A DNA stretch of 7,267 bases from an uncultured Woeseiaceae bacterium (GTDB lineage: Bacteria > Pseudomonadota > Gammaproteobacteria > Steroidobacterales > Woeseiaceae). The position numbers were made by a program, and so were the translations under genes. The notes under the pieces are model-generated. The model did not search any database. It saw only the letters and a program-made list of their open reading frames with translations, and was not told the origin of the DNA. The stretch's first letter is position 1; every line of letters starts with the position of its first letter. Location of the stretch: contig CALZHX010000291.1 in assembly GCA_945787435.1 (NCBI GenBank), positions 1 to 7,267 on the forward strand, given 5' to 3'. Positions 1-6,836 of this stretch are shown here, one piece after another.

Positions 1-121
1 CCGCCCCGGCCGTGCCGTATTGTTCGTAAATCTCGTGCCAGATCTCCGGCGTAGCGGCTAGCGCAACGCCACTGACAGCAACGATCGTAATGAGCGCGAG
101 CGACCCTTCACCTACTGCACC
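1..121 (-). repeat. Second copy of an internal cstA segment (copy A), at the window edge
   Basis: Bases 1-121 match 459-579 at a constant offset of 458 with two mismatches (59 t versus a; 83 g versus t). Similarity fades over 122-127, where both copies read roughly agata-cc. Read on the minus strand, copy A keeps the cstA frame open and encodes the same 40 residues as CstA 330-369. It lies in a different frame from the upstream cstA reading frame, so cstA stops at a TAG (112-114) inside it. The copy runs off the window, so its full length is unknown. Confidence 0.93.
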
Positions 122-1566
122 GAGATAACCAGCAACGTCAGGCCCGCGAGAATCTGGTTGGTCGAACCGAACAACGGCCAGATGATAAGGCCACCACTGC
201 CGGAGGCGCCGCCAGCACCGAATGCCAGTAACAGGCAACAGGTCACGGCGAGCAGGGTTGCCAAAATACCCTTTTTCAATAATGGGATGTTATAGATGTC
301 ACCCCATTCCTGGATGATATAGCGCTGCAGGCGAACGCCCGAATCCATCGTGGTGCCGGCAAACAACACAACCATGGTTGCCAGCAGCGTCTGCGAAATA
401 CCGACAGGCAATCCCCAGCCGTTAGTGATCATCTGCGCGCCACCCTGGATGAATGTTCCCGCCCCGGCCGTGCCGTATTGTTCGTAAATCTCGTGCCAGA
501 TCTCCGGCGTAGCGGCAAGCGCAACGCCACTGACAGCAACTATCGTAATGAGCGCGAGCGACCCTTCACCTACTGCACCCAGATAGCCGACGAATCGTGC
601 ATCGGTCTCCTTGTTCAATTGTTTCGAACTCGTACCTGATGAAACGATGCCATGGAAACCGGACACTGCACCGCAGGCGATCGTGACGAAAAGCAACGGC
701 ACCAGCGACGGGGCGTTCTCCGCCATCTGGCTATTGAAGGCCGGGGCAGAGATATCGGGAAGCGAAAGCAATACCGCGCCGTACAAAAGAACCAGCCCGA
801 CCACAAGTTGCATGCCGTTGATGTAATCACGAGGCTGCAGCAGAACCCAAACGGGCAACATCGAGGCGACGGCCGCATAAATGAAAAGTATGACGATCCA
901 GTTGGCGTTCGCAGTAAGTCCGAACAGTGCGTCAGGCAGTTCGATCGGAAAATTGCTGCCAACCAGGATAGAGCCGTACAGTGCGGCGACGCCGACAACC
1001 GACAGCAGGCCAAGCTTCCATTTGCGATGCAGGAGTTGTCCGATGATCAATGCCACCACGATGGCGGACCATGCCGGGAAAACGGCTCCCGGCGTATTGA
1101 CGAATGCACCGGCGATAACAACGCCGAATACCGCGTTGACCATCAGCAACACCAGGAAAACAACCACCATAAACAACGCCCGGGTTCGCTTGCCGATGAT
1201 TTCCTCCGACAGTGCGCCGATTGATTTTCCCTGGTGGCGGGCGCTCGCCCAAAGCGCGCCAAAATCGTGTACGCCGGCGAAAAATACAGTGCCGACTGTT
1301 ACCCAAAGGACAGCGGGTACCCATCCCCAGTAAACGGCAATCGCAGGACCGACGATCGGCGCCGCGCCGGCAACCGACGTGAAATGATGTCCCCACAACA
1401 CATACCTGTTGGTCGGGTGATAGTCGACGCCGTCATTAAACTCATGTGCCGGCGTGACGAAGTCAGGATCCAGTTGGAAAATCTTCGTGGCGATGAATTT
1501 CGAATAGACGAACCAGCCGAATGTCATACCGGCGATTCCAAGGATCACTATCGTGACGGACTGCAT
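112..1566 (-). CDS. cstA: CstA-family carbon starvation protein (pyruvate/peptide transporter), C-terminus truncated by a rearrangement
   Basis: This is an inner-membrane transporter of the CstA family, whose studied members take up pyruvate (BtsT, CstA) or peptides during carbon limitation. The 484 residues are almost wholly hydrophobic helices. Family landmarks are visible: NRYVLWGHHFTSVAGAAP (53-70), a DFGALWASARHQGKSIG block (101-117), SGFHGIVSSGTSSKQ (302-316) and IWPLFGSTNQILAGL (462-476). The start is supported by a GGGGAG ribosome binding site five bases upstream. The length fits the short branch of the family rather than the ~700-residue E. coli form, but even short forms usually continue for several dozen residues past the FGSTNQ motif. 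Here the frame reaches LTLLVISVQ and stops, because the DNA switches into a copy of codons 330-369 in another frame. The true C-terminus is therefore missing. The family call is firm; whether the truncation is biological is not known. Confidence 0.9.
   Translation of the reverse strand: MQSVTIVILGIAGMTFGWFVYSKFIATKIFQLDPDFVTPAHEFNDGVDYHPTNRYVLWGHHFTSVAGAAPIVGPAIAVYWGWVPAVLWVTVGTVFFAGVHDFGALWASARHQGKSIGALSEEIIGKRTRALFMVVVFLVLLMVNAVFGVVIAGAFVNTPGAVFPAWSAIVVALIIGQLLHRKWKLGLLSVVGVAALYGSILVGSNFPIELPDALFGLTANANWIVILFIYAAVASMLPVWVLLQPRDYINGMQLVVGLVLLYGAVLLSLPDISAPAFNSQMAENAPSLVPLLFVTIACGAVSGFHGIVSSGTSSKQLNKETDARFVGYLGAVGEGSLALITIVAVSGVALAATPEIWHEIYEQYGTAGAGTFIQGGAQMITNGWGLPVGISQTLLATMVVLFAGTTMDSGVRLQRYIIQEWGDIYNIPLLKKGILATLLAVTCCLLLAFGAGGASGSGGLIIWPLFGSTNQILAGLTLLVISVQ
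459..579 (-). repeat. Internal cstA segment duplicated at the window edge (copy B)
   Basis: This is the in-place copy of the direct repeat. It encodes CstA residues 330-369, from GAVGEGSLALITIV through the PEIWHEIYEQYG stretch, in the normal frame and with normal flanks on both sides. It is therefore the original copy. The partner at 1-121 is in the same orientation. Confidence 0.93.
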
Positions 1567-1571
1567 ATGTA

Positions 1572-1577
1572 CTCCCC
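1572..1577 (-). promoter_or_regulatory. Ribosome binding site of cstA
   Basis: On the minus strand the sequence reads GGGGAG, five bases before the ATG at 1566. This strong Shine-Dalgarno match fixes the cstA start. Confidence 0.75.
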
Positions 1578-1589
1578 AGGCCCTTGCGA

Positions 1590-1618
1590 ATAATCGCCGT
1601 GGCTATGGTACCTGTCAC
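1590..1618 (-). promoter_or_regulatory. Candidate sigma-70 promoter for cstA
   Basis: On the minus strand, GTGACA (1613-1618; five of six to TTGACA) is followed after 17 bases by GATTAT (1590-1595; four of six to TATAAT). Transcription would begin near 1583, just ahead of the ribosome binding site at 1572-1577. Position and spacing fit, but such matches occur often by chance. Confidence 0.4.
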
Positions 1619-1667
1619 TTTCGTTCGCTAGAGTACTGCGACATTCACCATTTAGCAGCAACGAATC

Positions 1668-2642
1668 ATGATTGTCCCTGAATTTTGGTCCGAGGCAAAA
1701 ATACGCATTGTCATCAACGGCAAGCAGCGCACGTTCAAGCGCTTTGGCTGGTCCGATGTCAGTGAACAAGACGCTTTCGAGAACGCGAAGGAGCGCGTCG
1801 CGGAAGCGGCTGCGCGTGCCCAGGCCGGTGAGAAGGTCCGCACCATGGACCACAAGCTTGCCTATAACGGTGCTGAGGGCCTGCCTATCCGTGAACAAAT
1901 CGTGTCACGGCACGGCGATGCCGTGATCACGCGCAATTCCTACGGCGCCTTGTGCCTCAATACGCCGGATACCGTTTTCGCAGATGTCGACGTCGACGAG
2001 GCACGCTCGGGCTGGCTGTATTGGCTGTACCTTCTGCCGATTACGGCCGTGGGGGTCTACTTCAGCCGCGAATTCGGTACCTGGTGGGTACTGGGCGTGG
2101 CATTGCTGGTTGGCCTGTTCCTGTCACAGGTTCTGGCGGAGGTCACCGCGCGGGGCCTCAAGGCATTCCGGGCAAATCCATTCGACACGGCACGCGCGAG
2201 AATCGAAAAGTTTGCGGCCGACAACCCGGGCTGGTTGCTGCGCCTCTACCGGACACCAAAAGGTTTTCGTGTGCTGGTCATGCACCGGACCTTTGAGCCC
2301 ACCGCAGAACCGGCGTTCGAATTCCTGAAGGCGCTCGACAGCGACCCGCTGTACGTGACGATGTGCCGCAACCAGAAGTGCTTTCGCGCGCGCGTCAGTC
2401 CGAAACCCTGGCGTGTGGGTATGGAACACATACGCCCACGCCCGGGCGTGTGGCCAATAAATCCGGAAAGAATGCCCGCGCGCCATGAATGGGTGCGGCG
2501 CTACGAGGAAAAATCACACCGCTTCGCGTCATGCCGTTTCGAGGCAACGCTTGGGTCCGGGCACGTTGATCGAAAATGCGACGCGGTGCGGTCAGTGCAC
2601 GACAAGCTCTGCAAAGCGGAGCAGGACCTGGCGCTGGCCTAG
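1668..2642 (+). CDS. Uncharacterised two-TM membrane protein with a DVDVD motif
   Basis: The function is unknown. The 324-residue protein begins MIVPEFWSEAK and contains NGAEGLPIREQIVSRHGD (67-84) and ITRNSYGALCLNTP (87-100). From memory, these blocks recur in conserved hypothetical proteins of Pseudomonas, Xanthomonas and relatives, which supports both the frame and the start. Directly after them comes TVFADVDVDEA (102-112), then two membrane helices (about 114-133 and 138-157). The rest, 160-324, is soluble and basic, with LYRTPKGFRVLVMHRTF (193-209) and a CRNQKCFRARVSPKPW block (233-248). The hydrophobic-DxD pattern recalls the metal-binding motif of archaeo-eukaryotic primase folds, but that is only a resemblance. 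No clear Shine-Dalgarno precedes the ATG. The gene is divergent from cstA across about 100 bases, and its stop lies four bases from the stop of the convergent neighbour. The gene is real; its role is open. Confidence 0.85.
   Translation: MIVPEFWSEAKIRIVINGKQRTFKRFGWSDVSEQDAFENAKERVAEAAARAQAGEKVRTMDHKLAYNGAEGLPIREQIVSRHGDAVITRNSYGALCLNTPDTVFADVDVDEARSGWLYWLYLLPITAVGVYFSREFGTWWVLGVALLVGLFLSQVLAEVTARGLKAFRANPFDTARARIEKFAADNPGWLLRLYRTPKGFRVLVMHRTFEPTAEPAFEFLKALDSDPLYVTMCRNQKCFRARVSPKPWRVGMEHIRPRPGVWPINPERMPARHEWVRRYEEKSHRFASCRFEATLGSGHVDRKCDAVRSVHDKLCKAEQDLALA
2411..2450. repeat. Overlapping inverted repeats inside the two-TM protein gene
   Basis: CACGCCCGGGCGTG (2437-2450) is a perfect 14-base palindrome. 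Its left arm also pairs with an upstream arm: 2411-2423 pairs with 2429-2441 at 11 of 13 positions around a five-base loop. The two hairpins share 2437-2441 and so exclude each other. They lie in coding sequence for residues around 249-261, about 200 bases before the stop. No T-run follows, so this is not a standard terminator. Confidence 0.5.
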
Positions 2643-2646
2643 GCTT

Positions 2647-4407
2647 TCAGCGATCGACCTGTCCGGGCGAGCGGTTCTGGCGCCGGACCTGTTCGAGCAT
2701 CTGGTCGGGTGTCAATTCGCGACGTTTGGCTCGGCCGCCATCCCAGTTCTGTTGGTTGTCGTCCGAGCTCATACGCATCGATCTTGTCGCGCGCCGCATC
2801 GAGACGTAGATCGACAGGACGATCACTGCCGCGATGACAAAGAACAGCAGCTTCCAGAAGGTCGGGTTTTCCAGGATTCTCCGGACTGCCAATTCGTCCT
2901 TGACGGCGTCGGCAATACCATCGAGCCCCTGGAAGTCGGGTTCGTGCACCTGGCGCATGAACCTGGGCCACGCCGCATCCGGGTTGTTTTCCGCGGCGAG
3001 TTCGATCACACGTCGCCGCGCGGCGGCATTGCCACCCCACTTGTTCTGGGAGAAGTTCAGGGTGGTGGCGTAAATGGGCTCATGCGTCGGTGCAACCGCG
3101 GCGGCGGCCTCGAACGTGGCCATGAGTTCTGATGAGTAGCCACCATTGGAACCGATGCCGCTGAGTTTCATGACCCACAGGGCGCCATGCTTGTTGTTCA
3201 TCGCGATCGCTTTGTCGATGATCTGATCCGACAGGAAACTCATGAGCTTGAAGGTTTCTCGTGCGTCTTTCGGCACGTCGCTCCACATCGTTTCACCCCG
3301 GACCTGCCAGGCATGCTTGCTGACGAGCCATCCCAGGCCCCACCAGGCACGGTAGTTATGCGGCCAGCGCTCGGCGATCTCGAGGTTAAGCGAGAGTCCC
3401 TCATGGATGTCGCCCTGGTCGCCCCAGGCGTTGGCGAAGTTGATCATCATCATCGGGTCGTGCGGGTTGGCCACGACGAGGTCGCGAAGCCCGTTGCGGC
3501 GTCTTTCAATCTCGTGCTCCTCCAGGCTGTTCAGGTCCATGGAGCGGTAGGACTCGAGGGCGACGCCGGCATGGCCCGGAAAGTCCTCCCTGGCCTGGTA
3601 GGACATCTCGAGGTTCGCGCGAGCCTCCCTGATGTTGGTCGGGTACGACTTGGCGTGCAGCGCATACAATGCAAACAGCGTGAATTTCGGATGGGCCTCG
3701 CGAAGGGTGACAAGCAAGTCCTGGCGAACAACCAGGTCAGTCAGGTTGAGGTCAGCGTAGTTCTCGACATAGGTGACAATCGCTGCAGACGTTAAGGTCG
3801 ACGGGTCCTCGAGGTAGGCGCGCTCCGCAGGTTCAAGCTCCACACCGAGTTCGTCGTACACCCAGCCGGATATCTCAATGAGTGCTGCGGGCAGCTGCCC
3901 GGGCGTTGCGCGCCAGCTCCTGGCCGCGCGCTGGTCGCCGCCGTTGCTGTTAACAAGCGCTGCGTCGATCGTAAATTCTTCGCCATCGCGAGACATTGTG
4001 CCGGTAAGGACGGTATCAATGCCCATTGCCGTGTGCAGGCCTTTGAAATGCTCGGGCGTCGCCATGACGGGATCGAACTGCTCGCGATCCACACCCGCAT
4101 CGAGTGCCGTGTAATACGCGGATGGCATCGTCAAATGCACGGTCGGCACGTACTGGATTCTCCAGCGCAGGATGTCACCGATGGCGAAACTCCAATCGCG
4201 CAGCGCCTCGTCATCCGTCAGAAAATCACCGACAGCGAACGACGGTGCCTTCGTCGCTGGACGTTCGTAGCCAGGCGCGAGCTTTTCCAGCGGATACAGT
4301 TCACCGGCGAACTCATGCCTGACCTGCCGAATGAACTCGTCATCGGCAATGACCTCGTTGGCGGCCATGAGGGCCACAAGCAGAACAAACAATCGACAGG
4401 TGTGCAT
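2647..4407 (-). CDS. Exported, C-terminally anchored protein with TolB/FlgO-like and TPR-like regions
   Basis: This is a protein of unknown function, 586 residues from the start chosen here. An ATG nine bases upstream (4416) is also in frame, but the GGAG at 4417-4420 touches it directly, whereas it sits nine bases from the ATG at 4407. From the latter, MHTCRLFVLLVALMAANEVIA is a convincing signal peptide with cleavage before DDE. Residues about 60-195 have a TolB/FlgO-like pattern: a hydrophobic helix, then GIDTVLTGTM followed by an alternating strand (EEFTIDAALVNS). A long helical, Trp-rich region (about 205-500) resembles TPR or related solenoid repeats. One membrane helix follows (about 516-536, FWKLLFFVIAAVIVLSIYV), then a basic tail of about 50 residues. 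This predicts a periplasmic body with a short cytoplasmic tail. It is divergent from the TIR gene. The domain calls come from reading the pattern, not from a search. Confidence 0.8.
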   Translation of the reverse strand: MHTCRLFVLLVALMAANEVIADDEFIRQVRHEFAGELYPLEKLAPGYERPATKAPSFAVGDFLTDDEALRDWSFAIGDILRWRIQYVPTVHLTMPSAYYTALDAGVDREQFDPVMATPEHFKGLHTAMGIDTVLTGTMSRDGEEFTIDAALVNSNGGDQRAARSWRATPGQLPAALIEISGWVYDELGVELEPAERAYLEDPSTLTSAAIVTYVENYADLNLTDLVVRQDLLVTLREAHPKFTLFALYALHAKSYPTNIREARANLEMSYQAREDFPGHAGVALESYRSMDLNSLEEHEIERRRNGLRDLVVANPHDPMMMINFANAWGDQGDIHEGLSLNLEIAERWPHNYRAWWGLGWLVSKHAWQVRGETMWSDVPKDARETFKLMSFLSDQIIDKAIAMNNKHGALWVMKLSGIGSNGGYSSELMATFEAAAAVAPTHEPIYATTLNFSQNKWGGNAAARRRVIELAAENNPDAAWPRFMRQVHEPDFQGLDGIADAVKDELAVRRILENPTFWKLLFFVIAAVIVLSIYVSMRRATRSMRMSSDDNQQNWDGGRAKRRELTPDQMLEQVRRQNRSPGQVDR

Positions 4408-4690
4408 TCGAGACATCTCCGCTCTCGTTACCCCGGCAACGTTAGCGATGTCTCACAAATTGACAAGGTAAACGCACACACTTTGGCAAATTTTGATCAA
4501 ATTCGAGACCTGCTGCCCGGTATTCGGCCATGACTTGCCGATACGTGCGTAAGTACTACACCGAATTGACGCGCACATTCCATGGCGCAAAACTTACGGA
4601 GCAGTGTTTTGTGGTGACGACCTGCCGCCACAAACCGCTGTCGCACGACATGGTGGAGCATGGCAGGACTGGCATACTGGTTGTAATACG
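4408..4690. other. Divergent intergenic region between the exported TPR-like gene and the TIR gene
   Basis: I see no convincing gene here. The stretch holds a perfect ten-base palindrome TTTGATCAAA (4492-4501) in a locally AT-rich patch, which could be an operator. It also holds a seven-base inverted repeat TTTGTGG/CCACAAA (4608-4614 and 4628-4634, 13-base loop). A TTGTCA-like -35 on the minus strand (4461-4466) lacks a good -10. On the plus strand ATGGCA (4660-4665) and TGTAAT (4682-4687) are 16 bases apart, but would start transcription at or inside the TIR gene's ATG. Promoters for both flanking genes should lie here, yet none is secure. Confidence 0.6.
4417..4420 (-). promoter_or_regulatory. 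Ribosome binding site deciding the start of the exported TPR-like protein
   Basis: On the minus strand the sequence reads GCGGAG then ATGTCTCGAATG. The GGAG abuts the first ATG (4416), leaving no spacer, but is nine bases from the second ATG (4407). The second start also gives a cleaner signal peptide. Confidence 0.55.
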
Positions 4691-6814
4691 ATGCCTGGGC
4701 AATCAGGTTCGGAGAGCTACAAGTACCAGGCGTATGTCAGCTATTCCCACAAAGACGAGAAGTGGGCCGCCTGGCTGCACAAGAAGCTGGAAGCGTACCG
4801 CGTACCATCCCACCTGGTCGGGCGTAAAACAGCGTCAGGCGTAGTCCCAAAACGCATTGCACCTGTTTTTCGTGACCGTGAAGACCTGCCGACATCCAAC
4901 GACCTCGGTACGTCGGTTACCGAGGCACTCCGGCGCTCCGCCAACCTGATCGTCATTTGCTCTCCGGCTGCGACACAGTCTCGCTGGGTCAACGAAGAGA
5001 TACTGACATTCAAACGACTCGGCCGGTCAGCGCGCATTTTCTGCCTGATCATCGACGGGGAACCTGACGAGAGTTTTCCAGAGGCGCTATGCCAACACCT
5101 GGATACCGATGGAGAACTGATCGATGAGCCTGCGGAGCCTATTGCCGCAGATGCCCGTTCCGGCAAAGACGGCAAGTCGGATGCCCTGCTAAAGCTCGTG
5201 GCCGGAATTATTGGCGTAGGTTTCGATGCGCTGAAACAACGTGAGTTACATCGCCGCCACTACCGCATGGTCGCTGTGACAGTCGTATCACTGAGCATCA
5301 TGGTGCTCACGTCGATACTTGCGTTCCGGGCCTATGTCGCCGAGCAGGAGGCCCTGCAACACCAGGCGCAGGCCGAGGATCTCATCGGTTTCATGCTGGG
5401 TGATCTGCGTGAAAAGCTCGAGCCCATTGGTCGGCTCGACGTGCTCGACGTTGTCGGTGACAAATCGATCGATTACTTCGAGTCGCTCGATGAAGAGAAC
5501 CTGACACCGGCAACCCTTGCCATCCGAAGCAAGGCAATGCAGCAGTTTGGAGAAGTACGCATGGCGCAAGGGCGTCTCGACGCCGCCATGGAGGCGTTTC
5601 AACGATCGTTGTCCGATGCCGAATTGCTCGTGGAGACAGATTCGGACGATGACGATGCACTGTTCTTGCTGGCGCAGTCGAACTTCTGGATCGGCTATGT
5701 CCACTGGGACAAGGGTGATCTCGACGCCGCATTGCGGCGTCTGCAGACCTACCGGGACATCGCGCAAGAGCGCGTAGATCGCATTCCCAATGACGAACGA
5801 TGGCTCAGTGAGCTTGGCTACGCACACACCAACCTCGGTGCACTGCTGAATGTGCGCGGTGAGAATATTCCTGCGCTCGAGCAATTGCGGCACGCGCAGT
5901 CCATTCGCAAAGTTCTCGTAGAGCGGGATCCCAACGACATGCATAGGGCCTTCGACCTGGCCGAAGCGACATCCTGGCTTGGTTCAGCCCTCGATGCACT
6001 CGGCGACCTGGACGGCGCACTTGAGGAATTCCGCTTCGAAGCGGCTGTCAAGGAGGCGCTGGTTTCCGCCGACCCCGGCAACACGTCGTGGCGCCGGGGG
6101 CTTGGTTTGGCGCACCGTCGCGTCGGCGAGATTCTCGAGGCGCAGGGCCGGACCAGGGAAGCGCTGATCAGCTATCGAAAAGGACTTGGCATCGGCAAGG
6201 AGCTGGCCAGGCGAGATACTGCTAACGCTACCTGGCGGCAGGATCTGATGAGGCTACAAATGGCGGAGGGACGCGCGCTTCTCGCGCTCGATCAGCCGCA
6301 GCGCGCATTGGCGAATTTCCGCAGCGCGACAGTGATCGCGAGGGCGTTGCTTGCCGAAGACGATAGCAAGATCGCATGGCAGCGTGATCTCGCACTGAGC
6401 CATATTCTGGAAGGAAACGCGCTCATGGTGAATGGCGATGTGCCTGAAGCGGACCAGGTCGTAGCTAGCGCCACTTGGATACTGGAGACAATGCTCCGGG
6501 CGCGCCCCGACGATCGACGCGCCTTGCGCTTGCTTGCGGAGGCCTACTTGCTAAACGGCCGAATCAGCGAGTGGGACAGAAATATGGACGAGGCCAACTA
6601 TGTCTGGCAGCGGGCCATGGTGACGCTCGAGAATCTATCCGCCGATACCAACGATTACCGAATTCTGAGTATCCGGGCGCAGGTGCTGTTGCACCTCGGT
6701 CTGGAGAAGGAAGCGAACCTCATTATTGAGCGACTTACGGAGATGGGGTACGCAGAACCGGCCTATGTCGATTTGTGCTCGCGAAGAGGACTGTCGGCGC
6801 GGCTGGTTCAATAA
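4691..6814 (+). CDS. TIR domain - membrane helix - TPR repeat protein
   Basis: A 707-residue receptor-like protein. The TIR domain spans about 10-130: box 1 YQAYVSYSHKDE (12-23), a BB-loop-like RDREDLP (61-67), and SRWVNEEI (97-104). The second Glu of that last motif (E103) aligns with the catalytic Glu of TIR NADases such as SARM1 (WVHKEI), so NAD+ cleavage is possible. A conserved linker (IAADARSGKDGKSDALLKL, 151-169) follows, then a basic HRRHYR, one membrane helix (193-217), and QAEDLIGFMLGDLREKLEP (226-244). About seven TPR-like repeats run to the C-terminus, with D/N-rich starts spaced about 48 residues (around 317, 366, 414, 462, 511, 559 and 606). The positive-inside rule puts TIR in the cytoplasm and the TPR array outside. 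An in-frame GTG at 4604 would add 29 residues, but these look unstructured and a GGAG lies only two bases from it. The ATG at 4691 has no clear Shine-Dalgarno. Such TIR-TPR proteins are known in Proteobacteria; their function is mostly untested. Confidence 0.92.
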   Translation: MPGQSGSESYKYQAYVSYSHKDEKWAAWLHKKLEAYRVPSHLVGRKTASGVVPKRIAPVFRDREDLPTSNDLGTSVTEALRRSANLIVICSPAATQSRWVNEEILTFKRLGRSARIFCLIIDGEPDESFPEALCQHLDTDGELIDEPAEPIAADARSGKDGKSDALLKLVAGIIGVGFDALKQRELHRRHYRMVAVTVVSLSIMVLTSILAFRAYVAEQEALQHQAQAEDLIGFMLGDLREKLEPIGRLDVLDVVGDKSIDYFESLDEENLTPATLAIRSKAMQQFGEVRMAQGRLDAAMEAFQRSLSDAELLVETDSDDDDALFLLAQSNFWIGYVHWDKGDLDAALRRLQTYRDIAQERVDRIPNDERWLSELGYAHTNLGALLNVRGENIPALEQLRHAQSIRKVLVERDPNDMHRAFDLAEATSWLGSALDALGDLDGALEEFRFEAAVKEALVSADPGNTSWRRGLGLAHRRVGEILEAQGRTREALISYRKGLGIGKELARRDTANATWRQDLMRLQMAEGRALLALDQPQRALANFRSATVIARALLAEDDSKIAWQRDLALSHILEGNALMVNGDVPEADQVVASATWILETMLRARPDDRRALRLLAEAYLLNGRISEWDRNMDEANYVWQRAMVTLENLSADTNDYRILSIRAQVLLHLGLEKEANLIIERLTEMGYAEPAYVDLCSRRGLSARLVQ

Positions 6815-6822
6815 GAGCGATT

Positions 6823-6828
6823 GAGGAG
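6823..6828 (+). promoter_or_regulatory. Ribosome binding site of the small gene after the TIR gene
   Basis: GAGGAG ends eight bases before the ATG at 6837 and lies nine bases after the TIR stop codon. It is the clearest plus-strand ribosome binding site in the window, and suggests the small protein is translated well from a shared transcript. Confidence 0.75.
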
Positions 6829-6836
6829 ACACAATT

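Noticed and set aside
1..579. The two 121-base direct repeats as ends of a mobile element
   Set aside because: Both copies are cstA coding sequence, and the DNA between them is the normal cstA 3' half with no transposase or terminal inverted repeats.
652..1224. Long plus-strand open frame of 190 codons opposite cstA
   Set aside because: It lies fully antisense to a clear transporter gene. Its product is rich in Arg, Asp, Gln and His with no domain, typical of a shadow of hydrophobic codons.
2485..3132. Plus-strand open frame of 215 codons across the convergent gene ends
   Set aside because: It overlaps the 3' ends of both genes, has low-complexity composition and no recognisable motif.
3187..3795. 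Plus-strand open frame of 202 codons opposite the exported TPR-like gene
   Set aside because: It is antisense to a gene with a signal peptide, helical body and membrane anchor. The product is Val/Arg/His-rich without any family pattern.
4459..4490. Perfect TTGACA on the plus strand at 4460-4465 as a TIR promoter
   Set aside because: No -10 match lies 16-18 bases downstream, and it is more than 200 bases from the chosen start.
4033..4533. Plus-strand open frame of 166 codons reaching into the divergent intergenic region
   Set aside because: Most of it is antisense to the exported protein's N-terminus. The product has no coherent hydrophobic or domain pattern.
5288..5944. Minus-strand open frame of 218 codons inside the TIR-TPR gene
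   Set aside because: It is the complement of the membrane helix and first TPR repeats, with no ribosome binding site or family signature.
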